From Cesiribacter sp. (lineage in GTDB: Bacteria; Bacteroidota; Bacteroidia; Cytophagales; Cyclobacteriaceae): 22,985 nt of DNA. The notes under the pieces were generated by a model that was not told where the DNA came from, ran no database searches, and was given only the letters and a program-made list of their open reading frames with translations. The DNA lies in assembly GCA_030147305.1 (NCBI GenBank), contig JASLAE010000035.1, forward strand, positions 1-22,985, read 5' to 3'. Position 1 is the first letter of the stretch, and the number at the start of each line of letters is the position of its first letter. Made by a program: the position numbers and the translations under genes. Shown here one piece after another: positions 8,601 through 15,950 of the stretch.

Positions 8601-9155
8601 TTGTGTGTTGCCATCTGGCTGGAAAGGAATATTCTGATCTGAAATGGAGGCCCGCAGTCCTATCTTCTCCGTAAGGCGGCCTTCCAGTTGCAGGTTAAGA
8701 GCAGACTGCACAAATACATCCTGGGTATTACCAAAAGAAATACCCCGGCTGATGCTGCCGCTTTTTTGAATATCGTCGGAGCTGAATATTTCTTCCTGCT
8801 GCCAGACTTCATCCTTTGGTTTTGCCTGTATTTTAAATGGAGCCAGTGAATCATAAACTGCCAGGCTGCGCTTCTGTACGGGTTGGTGCAGGCTATAAGA
8901 CAAGGTTTGATAGCAAACCAGGACAGAATCAGGTAAAGCTGCTCCTTTGAAATGGATGGTACCGGTGCCCGGATTGTACTGCCACTGCAGGCTGGAGTCC
9001 TGCAGGCTAATGCTTTCTGGCAAAACGGTGAGGCTATCTAATGCAAAGGGCGTAGCCTGGGGCTTTAGCCAGCGGCACACAGGCTTTCCGTCTGATTGGG
9101 CATATACCAACAGAGGGAGCGCCAGCAAGCACCACATGAACCAAAGCTTTAGCAT
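5685..9155 (-). CDS. Large secreted outer-membrane beta-barrel protein, conserved in Bacteroidota, function unknown
   Basis: This 1156-aa protein begins with a clear signal peptide (hydrophobic core LWFMWCLLALPLLVYA, cleavage near AQS at about residue 20) and ends in Phe (RMMLRALF), as many outer-membrane barrels do. After an N-terminal soluble part of about 130 residues comes a long region of alternating hydrophobic/polar strands rich in aromatic residues, Gln and Arg, with segments such as SGSISRGISFGNTQDVF and DYNLGEISFTPGTLI. It resembles a group of large Bacteroidota proteins annotated only as hypothetical. There is no TonB-receptor plug or SusC signature. An EF-hand-like loop DNNGDGEEQLDE lies at 839-850. 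Its ATG directly follows the stop of the histidine kinase gene with no spacer, implying coupled translation. Confidence 0.8.
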   Translation of the reverse strand: MLKLWFMWCLLALPLLVYAQSDGKPVCRWLKPQATPFALDSLTVLPESISLQDSSLQWQYNPGTGTIHFKGAALPDSVLVCYQTLSYSLHQPVQKRSLAVYDSLAPFKIQAKPKDEVWQQEEIFSSDDIQKSGSISRGISFGNTQDVFVQSALNLQLEGRLTEKIGLRASISDQNIPFQPDGNTQNLQEFDKVFVELYTDSSQLIAGDLQLRQTGGSFLRYQRNVQGLSFRTSWPWLGMGKSETSISAAAARGQFTAVELEPVEGMLGPYRLAGADGQGYVMVLANSERIFLDGRLLQRGFQNDYIIDYNLGEISFTPGTLITRYSRIRVEYEYADQQYRRGIISASHEQQQGKFTFFSAFYQEKDNRHQPLFFDLNEDDMARLSEAGDTFNNLWSSAWDSVGYAPDQLLYRLVDTVDADGQSRQAFVYSTDGTNAHYRLAFTQVGQGVGNYVLQEITPMGRIYAWVSPQQGVPQGQFEPVRRLEAPKKRQLISAGGSVELSKWSKVYTEVALSESDQNLFSELGEADDKGVALKSGYSLDGLPVSFSPTWHWKAGAEYELANRNFTPVDRYRSIEYDRYWGLLAQQGYGVQPVPYGSDDHLFSVWGGLEKDVENKINYRFRNRHLPGLVQGWQQEIEAAKTIGIWAGSVNLFLMQNQQPAQQVRWDRLQLDQYLNFKKLVPGYAYWQEHNTFMHPQQDSVLTSAQYFKEHRFYIRNPATAQSRYLLEYSLREDKAPVYGEMEKANQAKQLRAQWYTDPNLSQQFGFQMSYRRSTAFLDTLLDNNEEQILTGQLQWNSLLWEGAFRQQLMYSAGSGREIKRDYIYVKVPAGEGTHVWRDNNGDGEEQLDEFFEAVLPDEKLYIRLLVPGTALTQAYTSEIQYRLNLNGPATWREKGGVRKFLNPFSATLSIRLNQKLTEGANWQRFVPAVAGLTENSLLHQQQQWQASMFYNRSDPNWGVEGGFQQHSRKQQLSGGYEIGDQASYYLIARKSFTRTWNLRLQGGTGVQKDLSDFLAEQRYIVQSWSLEPQLTWRPLQQLEFDVSGKYKQKDNKFQAEQQENSSIKEVGMGFLVSRQLTTSIRGQVRLTEIDFEGNTNTPVSYALLEALKPGSNWTWNLQLQQRVMKGLMLNVVYDGRQSENAIVVHTGRMMLRALF

Positions 9156-12100
9156 CTAATCAACCAATGGCAATTCTATAAAGAAGATCGTACCTACACC
9201 GCTCTGTTCTGCCGAAGAACCGTCAGAGACTGACTCGAACCAAATACGGCCGCCGGCATGTTCGATACCACGTTTTGCAATGGCCAGCCCTAAACCAGAG
9301 CCACTGTTTTTTGTACTAAAGTTAGGAACAAATACCTTAGTACGTATAGTTTCCGCAATGCCACTACCATTGTCCCTAATTTTAATCAAAATCTTACGGT
9401 CTTCTACTACCTCAAGTGAGATTTGTACACGTGGTTGCCGATCGGAAGGTACTGCCTGGATGCCATTGAGAATGAGATTGTTAAAAGTTCTTTGCATGAG
9501 CTGTTCGTCGCCCAGTACCACCCAGCTTCCTTCCGGAATCTGCACATCCAATACATAATGTTGCTCATGGGTGTAGAGGCGCACCACCCGGTTAAGCACT
9601 TCAGCCACATCGAAACGCTCCTGACGCAGCGCCGGCATCTTGGCAAAGGCAGAAAAGCTGGTAGCAATGTCGCTAAGGGTGTCGATCTGGTCGAGGATAG
9701 ATTGGAAGGAGCGGTTTACCTTTTCCTGCTGCGCTTCCTCCAGGCTACCCTGCAGACGCCTGTTGAGGTGCTGCAGGCTGAGGCGCATAGGCGTTAAGGG
9801 GTTCTTTATTTCATGCGCCACCTGCTTGGCCATCTCACGCCATGCAGATTCTTTCTCGGAACGGGACAGCGCTTCCTTGCTGGCCTGCAGGTTCAGCAGC
9901 ATCAGGTTATATTCCCGGACCAACATCCCGATTTCGTCTTCCGTAGGCCAGCTGAGCGGTTCGTTTTTACCAGTCAAGCTGATGAGGCGCAACCGGTCTG
10001 CAATGTAACGGAGCGGTGCAGTCAGTTCTTTAGAGAACACATACAACAGCAGCAGAAATACCAGAAAAAGCGATGCAAAAATAGAGACAATGTTAGAAAA
10101 TATAACAGAGAGCTGCCGTTGCAAGACGTAACCGGAATCAAAGAAAGGTATGCTCACAATGCCCAGCAGGTCGCCGGAGGTACTGCTCCTTACGGCTACA
10201 TAGGCAGAACGATACTGCAATCGCCCAACGGTTTCAGTAAGTATGGTCTGCCGGTGATGTTGTTCCACTATTTCTGCCTGTGCTTTGGGATTGATCACTG
10301 GTGCCAGGTAATTCTTTTGGTAAATAACCGGCTGGCTGGTGGCCTGCAGCATGCCCCGAACATCGAACAAATGGATGTCTGTTTCTGTATAGCGCGATAT
10401 CTGATCCAGGTTTACGCTAAGCGTTTCCTTATCGATATACCCATGCTGGTACTCCTGCAGCATGCCCGATATGCCTCTGCTGATGCTTTCGGCGGTGTCG
10501 AAAAACTGCTGCTCAGTTTCTTTGCGGTAGCTCTGACTGATCAGGCTCAAAGTAGAAACCGTGATGATCAGGAGCGGTGCGAAAATGGCAAAGTTCAGGT
10601 ACAGCTGAATCTTGGTGGTAAAATTTAGATAGCGGACAGATAAACGATTGAAGAGCAGATAGCTTACTACATAGGCAGTGATACAAAAAAGTAACAGCAG
10701 CAGCAGAAAAGCAAAATTAGCGTAAAACCCGCTGAACGGCTGTGATGGGCTGGAAACAACCACAATTCTGTTACCCTCGCCCTGCAGACCAAAATGGTGG
10801 TGATCCCCTAAAAAGATACCTTCCCTGTAGAGCTTTTTGTTCTGTAAAGTTTTTGCGGGGAACAAATGTAAATAGTCATAATTACCGGCATCGAAGCGCA
10901 AAGCACCATTTACATAAACTGCATAATTGTTCCGTTCAAAAATGGGTTCGGCTACCTGCTGACCTAAAAACAACTCAGGATAAACTGTTCGGGGCTGATA
11001 TCGCTTTAGCTTCAGGTCCAGCATTACATACCCAATGGTTGCATCCTGGTAAGTGATAGGTACAAAGCTAAGGTAGCGATAATCTCCGGCGCCCAGTCCC
11101 GACAGGCGAAACAGGCCCTGCAGGCCGGTGCTGTCTCCCTGCCGGCTGGCTTCTTCCATCAGGGAAAAATAGGATCCGGTAAACCTATTGTTCAGGGGGT
11201 AACCATCCAAGCCAAATAATCTGATGCTGGTCTCATATTTATCAAAATATCTGCTGAGATACTGCCTGCGTATTTTTTGCTCTATCCCTACTTTGTTGAA
11301 TAAGGGGCTAAGAAAGCGGTTGATGATGTAGGGATCCTTACGAATGCTTTCTGCGGCTTCATGTAGGAGATATTCACCTACCAGATCGCGTTCTGTTAAA
11401 ATTTGCGTGGCCAGCCTTTCTTTTTCCGTTAGCAGACTGGTCTTGCGCTGAATATGAAGTGCCGAGGAAGCTGATAAAGCACATACAATGGCAGCCCCAA
11501 ACAAGTAGATGAACAAGGAATAATTAAGCTTAGGTGACGGAGACCGTGGCCGCAGCTGCACATATAAAAAGTAATAGAACAATAAAGCAGGTAACAGAAA
11601 AAGGCTGAACCACGAACTCCATGCCAGCACTGCAACACAAAGTATCAGCAGGAACAGCGTGATGATGAGTTCGAAATTTGTGAAGGGTCTGGACCTTAGC
11701 CAATTGAGTAACGGATGTGTCAGCAGAAAAAATATGATGGAGATCAGGGCCAGCACGAGCCATGCTATTACCTTCAATGAGGTTAAGGTAATGTTCTGGG
11801 TTATGTCCAGCGAAAACTGCGCATGAAAAAACAACAGGCGCATAAGATAATAGTGCATCAACAACGCCAGCAGAATTCCCAGGACAGCTGTTATTTTCGT
11901 ATAGCCTTTGCCAATTCGCTGTTCAACCTTAAAAATGAATGAAGCCCGGGCAGGCCATAGGAGCAGCAGCACCCCTAACATAAAAAGCACATTCAATAAA
12001 AAATCTGCCAGAGAAGGATTCAATTCCGAAGAGGCATAGTATTCCGGATTAAAGATCCGCAGTGGATAAACTATGTTTGGCAGGTCCAGCAGTAGCATGG

Positions 12101-12839
12101 CCACCCGTACCAGCACAAAGGCAGCTGTAAACAACCAAAAGTTTTTTCGCCTGGGTACATACCTGGAGGCCTTTTGCCAGAAAAGAAGCGAAATACCTAA
12201 AGTGCCAATTAAAACAAGCCAGGCAGCTACTTCACGTAAGCTTTCATTTCCCCGCGGATAGGCAGGCGAAGTGCCGAGATAAAATAGAGGCGATTGACCG
12301 GCAGCATGGGACACCGGCTCGTACCCTGGTTGTCTGGTAGTGCTGATGCTGAAAGAGGAGGAGGAAAAAATTTCTGAATTATACCGTTCACCTGCCGCCG
12401 ATTCCAGCATACTGCTTTGCAAAGGGAGCAAGACAAAAATCTCTTTTTGTGCAGTTGTTCCTGCTACTTTTCGGTTGAAAGCTAAAAACTGGCCATCTGG
12501 TATGTTAACCAGCTGTACCGGCAAATTTGATCGTAATAAACTATAGGATGGCAGCAGGTGGTAATCTGACCAATACCAGGGTTGCCCGTTCTGGTAAATA
12601 TAATATGGGTAGGCTACGCCTGCCGGCAGAGAAGTAAAGGGAGTTTCTGTGCTTTTTTGCAACAGGCGCTCTATGCGATCCAGTAAAATGTTGATGTGCC
12701 GGCTTTCCTCCTGTAAGGCACTACTAATTTGATTAACAGGCCGTGGTGCCAGCGCTATGGTAGCCCACCAAACCGCAAGGCCTGACAGTACAATTATAAA
12801 GGGGAGTAATTGTTGCGTAAAGCGGATGCGGCGGCGCAT
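9156..12839 (-). CDS. Large multi-sensor transmembrane histidine kinase (NtrY-like)
   Basis: This 1227-aa kinase has TM1 (10-30), an extracytoplasmic region (31-200), a bundle of seven or eight helices (about 203-460), a second extracytoplasmic region (461-705), helices at 706-728 and 745-768, a third extracytoplasmic region (769-912), a helix at 913-934, HAMP (935-990), HisKA with His1009 in VAHEIKNPLTP, and an ATPase domain with Asn1120/1121, DNGSG (1156-1160) and GLGL (1182-1185). The HEIKNPLTP box is typical of NtrY-type kinases. All catalytic residues are present. No response regulator is encoded nearby and there is no receiver domain. It starts one base after the DUF983 stop and abuts the beta-barrel gene. 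The stimulus is unknown; the context suggests envelope or respiratory state. Confidence 0.9.
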   Translation of the reverse strand: MRRRIRFTQQLLPFIIVLSGLAVWWATIALAPRPVNQISSALQEESRHINILLDRIERLLQKSTETPFTSLPAGVAYPYYIYQNGQPWYWSDYHLLPSYSLLRSNLPVQLVNIPDGQFLAFNRKVAGTTAQKEIFVLLPLQSSMLESAAGERYNSEIFSSSSFSISTTRQPGYEPVSHAAGQSPLFYLGTSPAYPRGNESLREVAAWLVLIGTLGISLLFWQKASRYVPRRKNFWLFTAAFVLVRVAMLLLDLPNIVYPLRIFNPEYYASSELNPSLADFLLNVLFMLGVLLLLWPARASFIFKVEQRIGKGYTKITAVLGILLALLMHYYLMRLLFFHAQFSLDITQNITLTSLKVIAWLVLALISIIFFLLTHPLLNWLRSRPFTNFELIITLFLLILCVAVLAWSSWFSLFLLPALLFYYFLYVQLRPRSPSPKLNYSLFIYLFGAAIVCALSASSALHIQRKTSLLTEKERLATQILTERDLVGEYLLHEAAESIRKDPYIINRFLSPLFNKVGIEQKIRRQYLSRYFDKYETSIRLFGLDGYPLNNRFTGSYFSLMEEASRQGDSTGLQGLFRLSGLGAGDYRYLSFVPITYQDATIGYVMLDLKLKRYQPRTVYPELFLGQQVAEPIFERNNYAVYVNGALRFDAGNYDYLHLFPAKTLQNKKLYREGIFLGDHHHFGLQGEGNRIVVVSSPSQPFSGFYANFAFLLLLLLFCITAYVVSYLLFNRLSVRYLNFTTKIQLYLNFAIFAPLLIITVSTLSLISQSYRKETEQQFFDTAESISRGISGMLQEYQHGYIDKETLSVNLDQISRYTETDIHLFDVRGMLQATSQPVIYQKNYLAPVINPKAQAEIVEQHHRQTILTETVGRLQYRSAYVAVRSSTSGDLLGIVSIPFFDSGYVLQRQLSVIFSNIVSIFASLFLVFLLLLYVFSKELTAPLRYIADRLRLISLTGKNEPLSWPTEDEIGMLVREYNLMLLNLQASKEALSRSEKESAWREMAKQVAHEIKNPLTPMRLSLQHLNRRLQGSLEEAQQEKVNRSFQSILDQIDTLSDIATSFSAFAKMPALRQERFDVAEVLNRVVRLYTHEQHYVLDVQIPEGSWVVLGDEQLMQRTFNNLILNGIQAVPSDRQPRVQISLEVVEDRKILIKIRDNGSGIAETIRTKVFVPNFSTKNSGSGLGLAIAKRGIEHAGGRIWFESVSDGSSAEQSGVGTIFFIELPLVD

Positions 12840-12840
12840 G

Positions 12841-13242
12841 TTATTCTTTAGGGTTCAGCGGGTCCTTGGCATAAGACCTGTTATAGCTTACCCCACCAAA
12901 AGCATAGAGGTAAATAACCCTGGAATACCGAAAGCTTAGCGGAACAAAGAGTAAGGTAACCAGTGGAACACTTACCAGATATACGATAAATGGTGGATCT
13001 CCAAACCCATAATATAGCACAAATGACGTGCCAAGCAAAATCGTTACTGTAAATACATAACTGATGTACATGGCACCGAAGAAAAAACCAGGTTCACGCT
13101 CAAACATCAAGCCGCAGTAAGAGCATAGTTTATTGGTTTGGCTAAAACCTGTAGAGAACACAGGCTTCTTGTAAATATTACCTTTTCTGCAACGGGGGCA
13201 CTTAGCTTTGAGAATAGCTTCTGGTGTGGACAGTTCTTGCAT
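12841..13242 (-). CDS. DUF983 family zinc-ribbon membrane protein
   Basis: This 133-aa protein has two CxxC pairs near the N-terminus (CPRCRKGN and, 22 residues later, CSYCGL), giving a likely zinc ribbon, followed by two hydrophobic helices. This matches DUF983, a family of unknown function in Bacteroidota and Alphaproteobacteria, often near respiratory genes. I chose ATG at 13242: the longer in-frame option needs a TTG at 13275 and would increase the overlap with the preceding gene from 41 to 74 bases. The cysteines lie on the side of the chain expected to be cytoplasmic (inference). Its neighbours suggest a link to cytochrome oxidase biogenesis, but no reaction is known. Confidence 0.85.
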   Translation of the reverse strand: MQELSTPEAILKAKCPRCRKGNIYKKPVFSTGFSQTNKLCSYCGLMFEREPGFFFGAMYISYVFTVTILLGTSFVLYYGFGDPPFIVYLVSVPLVTLLFVPLSFRYSRVIYLYAFGGVSYNRSYAKDPLNPKE

Positions 13243-13462
13243 TTTTGCGGGCGTTATAATACCATAATAGCCCAACCACCAAAATCAGCAGGTAAGGACT
13301 CATGAAGAGATAAATGATTCCTGTATTTAGATTATCGCTGGTTAATAAAAAGGTGCCGTCACTTACATTACTCTCCAGGGTTGACCGGCACATGGCGCAT
13401 TGTGCACTGGCATTTCCTACCAAAAGCAGCAGACCCATGATTACGAAAACAAATCTTTTCAT
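13202..13462 (-). CDS. Small secreted or membrane-anchored CxxC protein, unknown function
   Basis: This 86-aa protein begins with a signal peptide or membrane helix (MKRFVFVIMGLLLLVGNASA) directly followed by QCAMC, so Cys22 and Cys25 would be at or near the N-terminus of a mature protein outside the inner membrane. A second hydrophobic helix at about 48-67 is followed by a basic tail (ARKNARTVHTRS). I do not recognise a named family, though similar short CAMC proteins accompany oxidase assembly genes in Cytophagales. The stop overlaps the DUF983 start by 41 bases, and the gene lies 18 bases after the DUF420 stop, so it is part of the same operon. A metal-binding or thiol role is inference from the CxxC and the SCO1 neighbourhood. 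Confidence 0.75.
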   Translation of the reverse strand: MKRFVFVIMGLLLLVGNASAQCAMCRSTLESNVSDGTFLLTSDNLNTGIIYLFMSPYLLILVVGLLWYYNARKNARTVHTRSYSQS

Positions 13463-13480
13463 GATATAAACTAGCTTTGT

Positions 13481-14071
13481 TTAGAACTGATAGTATGGGC
13501 TGATCATGAGATAAACCAGCACCCCACTAATGCTTACGAATAACCACATGGGATAGGCCCATTTTACCACCTTCCGATGCTGATTGAGCTTGTCCTGTAA
13601 ACCAAAAAAAGCGGCCATCAGCACAAAAGGCAAAACGATGGCTGCAAAAACAATATGCAAAAGCAGCAGTACAAGGTAAACATAGAGGCCCGACCCAAGA
13701 GCAGCATTTTCAGCAGCATCGCGGATGCCATCGCCACTAACATCTCCGTACACTGCAGAAGGCACACTTGCATGGTAAATTACATAGAAAACCAGGAAAA
13801 GTGTACCCAAAACCATTGCACTCAGCATCAACTGCCTGTGCCTGGTAATATACTTTTTTCGTATGGCGACCAATGCCAGTATAAGTAAAAGACTGGTTAT
13901 ACTGTTGATGACTGCATTGGTCAAAGGTATATGCCGAACCAGCTCCAGTGGTAGATCTACTTTTATTGGTGAAAACAACAAGATTGCCACTAACAAGGGA
14001 ACAGCTACAGACACCACTATAATGGTGCGCAGTAGTAATTTTTCGTTCTTTTTGTAGACCAGTTCAGCCAT
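13481..14071 (-). CDS. DUF420 membrane protein (CtaM-like cytochrome oxidase assembly factor)
   Basis: This 196-aa protein has five predicted membrane helices and the family's histidines: His78 (in RHRQLM), His100 (YHAS), His139 (LLHIV) and His165 (NQHRK). DUF420 includes B. subtilis YozB/CtaM, which is needed for haem A-containing oxidases in Firmicutes; a similar role here is inference, supported by SCO1 upstream and the haem A/caa3 genes nearby. The loop after helix 3 contains DVSGDGIRDAAE (110-121), which fits the 12-residue EF-hand calcium loop pattern (Asp, Ser, Asp, Gly, Asp, Glu at 1, 3, 5, 6, 9, 12). It starts one base after the SCO1 stop, so translation is probably coupled. Confidence 0.88.
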   Translation of the reverse strand: MAELVYKKNEKLLLRTIIVVSVAVPLLVAILLFSPIKVDLPLELVRHIPLTNAVINSITSLLLILALVAIRKKYITRHRQLMLSAMVLGTLFLVFYVIYHASVPSAVYGDVSGDGIRDAAENAALGSGLYVYLVLLLLHIVFAAIVLPFVLMAAFFGLQDKLNQHRKVVKWAYPMWLFVSISGVLVYLMISPYYQF

Positions 14072-14072
14072 T

Positions 14073-14720
14073 TTAGTCTTCTATTTTCAACAGCTTAATT
14101 TCCTGGATCAGGCGATCAACATCTTCCCGGTCTTCGCCATCGTAATAACCTCTGATGCGGCGCTCTCCATCTACCAGTACCAGTTTATTACTATGAATAA
14201 AATCCTCTACGCCGCCATCGCCACTTTGCACGGGCAGTAAAAACCCGCAACGAGCTGTTTCATATAGCAGCGTTTTATCGCCGGTAAGAAAATGCCAGTT
14301 CTCGGTTTGCGCACCAACCTGATTAGCATAAGCATTTAAAACAGCAGGTGTATCTCGCTCCGGATCAACTGAAAAAGAAAGCAGCTGCAATTGCTGGTCA
14401 TCCCGAAAAGCATCCTGCACCCTACGCATTTGGGCGGTCATATCTTTGCAGATAGTGGTGCAATTGGTAAAGATAAAACCAACAACCGTTAACCTGTCAC
14501 CGAGCATGGCTTGATTGAAGGTTGCTTCCGACTGGTTTGTGAAAGAAAATTCAGGAATGCGATGTTGCCCTTCAGGAAAGACACACAGGTCGGAGGACAT
14601 ATCGGCTGCATTGCTGTAAAACACCGGCACTTCGAAGTTATTTTTGCCAAATCCGTGTAGGAAAAAGATAACCGCGACCGGAATCATCAGCAGGATAAGC
14701 AGAAAAACCAATTTACGCAT
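14073..14720 (-). CDS. SCO1/SenC-family copper chaperone for cytochrome c oxidase
   Basis: This 215-aa protein has an N-terminal membrane anchor (about residues 4-22) and a thioredoxin-fold domain with the SCO copper site: Cys87 and Cys91 (CTTIC) plus His176 (IHSNK). The FTNC motif and SVDPERDTP (117-125) are typical of the family. SCO proteins reduce or deliver copper to the CuA centre of subunit II on the outer face of the inner membrane. No lipobox is seen, so it is anchored by a helix. Extra cysteines at 46 and 158 are outside the canonical site. It is the first gene after the cox terminator and heads a tight run with DUF420, CxxC, DUF983, kinase and barrel genes. The 94-base gap before it probably holds its promoter, although I see no clear motif. 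Confidence 0.93.
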   Translation of the reverse strand: MRKLVFLLILLMIPVAVIFFLHGFGKNNFEVPVFYSNAADMSSDLCVFPEGQHRIPEFSFTNQSEATFNQAMLGDRLTVVGFIFTNCTTICKDMTAQMRRVQDAFRDDQQLQLLSFSVDPERDTPAVLNAYANQVGAQTENWHFLTGDKTLLYETARCGFLLPVQSGDGGVEDFIHSNKLVLVDGERRIRGYYDGEDREDVDRLIQEIKLLKIED

Positions 14721-14781
14721 AGAGAGGTGATTAGATCTGCCTTTTAAACAATACCAGGAACAGAATAATTTTTGTCCAGAA

Positions 14782-14807
14782 AGAAAAAAGCCGGCAGAAC
14801 CGGCTTT
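14782..14807 (-). terminator. Strong rho-independent terminator ending the cox operon
   Basis: A perfect 8-bp stem (AAAGCCGG at 14787-14794 with CCGGCTTT at 14800-14807, five-base loop) is followed on the minus strand by a T-rich run (14789-14782). It lies 8 bases after the subunit IV stop codon. On the plus strand a run of six T (14811-14816) follows four bases later, so the hairpin could work both ways. It separates the caa3 operon from the SCO1 gene. Confidence 0.9.
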
Positions 14808-14814
14808 ATATTTT

Positions 14815-15147
14815 TTACAATCTACCTTCCAGCACCTGCCCGCCTTCTACCAACAAGGCTAAAATAAGCCAGACGATAAAAATGGTTGGCAAAATGATAC
14901 TCCAAAGCAGTGACTTAGTTTCATACTTCATGTGCATGAATTCCGCTACAATGTAAAAGGCTTTAACAATGGTAAGGCCAATGAAAATAGCAATCAGTAA
15001 AGTACCCCTCGGCATGGTAAAGGCACAAATAAATTCTATTGTAGTAATCACAGCCAGAATCAGCGCCGTCATCCAGATTTTTCTGATATGGGCTTTATCG
15101 GGTGGTTGCGGTGTTACCACCACTTCATTATGTTCGTGAAGAGCCAT
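14815..15147 (-). CDS. Cytochrome c oxidase subunit IV (prokaryotic, caa3-type)
   Basis: This 110-aa protein has three membrane helices (about 26-46, 50-72, 81-101) and the segment VKAFYIVAEFMHMKYE, characteristic of prokaryotic COX IV (CtaF/CyoD-like). It is a small structural subunit that stabilises the haem-copper oxidase in the inner membrane and carries no redox centre. It is the last gene of the cluster: 19 bases after the first subunit III listed at 15167-15919, and 8 bases before a strong terminator hairpin. Length and topology fit the family, with a short charged N-terminus containing His and Glu. Confidence 0.9.
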   Translation of the reverse strand: MALHEHNEVVVTPQPPDKAHIRKIWMTALILAVITTIEFICAFTMPRGTLLIAIFIGLTIVKAFYIVAEFMHMKYETKSLLWSIILPTIFIVWLILALLVEGGQVLEGRL

Positions 15148-15166
15148 GGTAGTATGGATTAATAAA

Positions 15167-15919
15167 TCAGATCAAATAGAAGAACGTAAATACAAACACC
15201 CACACAAGGTCAACAAAGTGCCAGTACAGACCAATCTTTTCAATCATTTCGTAATGGCCTCTGCGCTCATATTTCCCCACAGCTGTATTATAGAAAGCCA
15301 GGGTCAATAGGATTACACCACTAAATACGTGTGTACCATGAAAACCGGTGATAAAAAAGAACAAATCAGCAAATAGCTGTGGACCATATTCATTTCTGGC
15401 CAGGTTGGCTCCAAAGAACTTGCTGCCATCTGCAAGCAAAAAGCCTTCATCTGAACCAGTAATAAAGTGAGCCCATTCCCATGCCTGGCAACCCAGGAAT
15501 GTGGCACCACCCAAAATGGTCCAGAGCATATATTTTTGCACTGCACGGCGGTCCATACGGTGTCCGGCTTCTACAGCAAGTACCATGGTTACGCTGCTCA
15601 TGATCAGGATAAAGGTCATGATACCCACAAACACAAGGGGCAGGTGTACACCATGCAGGAGCGGTACGGCATTGAAAACCATATCCGGAATTGGCCATGC
15701 ATCCTGAGAGGCTACATACTGGCCTGCTTCTGCGCTACCATTGGCCGGATGGCTGTAACGGATCATGCCGTAGGCCACAAGTAATGCAGAGAAGGTAAAC
15801 GCATCAGAGAGCAGGAAGAACCACATCATCAATTTGCCATAGCTGGCATTCATCGGTGACTGGCCACCATCCCATAAGCTCCGTGTGGGTTTATCTAAGG
15901 AAACGGTTTGGTTTGCCAT
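15167..15919 (-). CDS. Cytochrome c oxidase subunit III (second copy, 250 aa)
   Basis: This 250-aa membrane protein shows COX III features: an early helix MMWFFLLSDAFTFSALLV, FLGCQAWEW (141-149), TGFHGTHVFSG (191-201, with His194 and His197) and YWHFVDLVWVFVF (232-244) near the C-terminus. Subunit III binds lipids and supports proton uptake and stability of subunit I. An insertion of about 50 residues between the first two helices (GMIRYSHPANG to LLHG) is hydrophilic. It follows the other subunit III gene by 31 bases. The two differ strongly in length and sequence, so they are diverged paralogues rather than a recent duplication. The pair of subunit III genes is usual in Bacteroidota caa3 clusters. 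Confidence 0.92.
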   Translation of the reverse strand: MANQTVSLDKPTRSLWDGGQSPMNASYGKLMMWFFLLSDAFTFSALLVAYGMIRYSHPANGSAEAGQYVASQDAWPIPDMVFNAVPLLHGVHLPLVFVGIMTFILIMSSVTMVLAVEAGHRMDRRAVQKYMLWTILGGATFLGCQAWEWAHFITGSDEGFLLADGSKFFGANLARNEYGPQLFADLFFFITGFHGTHVFSGVILLTLAFYNTAVGKYERRGHYEMIEKIGLYWHFVDLVWVFVFTFFYLI

Positions 15920-15950
15920 AGAATCTGGTAAGGTTTATATCAGTTTAGGT

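Noticed and set aside
9813..10628. Long plus-strand open frame of 271 codons
   Set aside because: It lies wholly antisense within the kinase gene, whose frame shows complete HAMP and HisKA motifs. The antisense peptide has no recognisable domain and is a codon-usage shadow.
12841..13275. Longer DUF983 start at TTG 13275
   Set aside because: It needs a rare start codon and a 74-base overlap with the preceding gene; the ATG at 13242 keeps all recognisable domain sequence.
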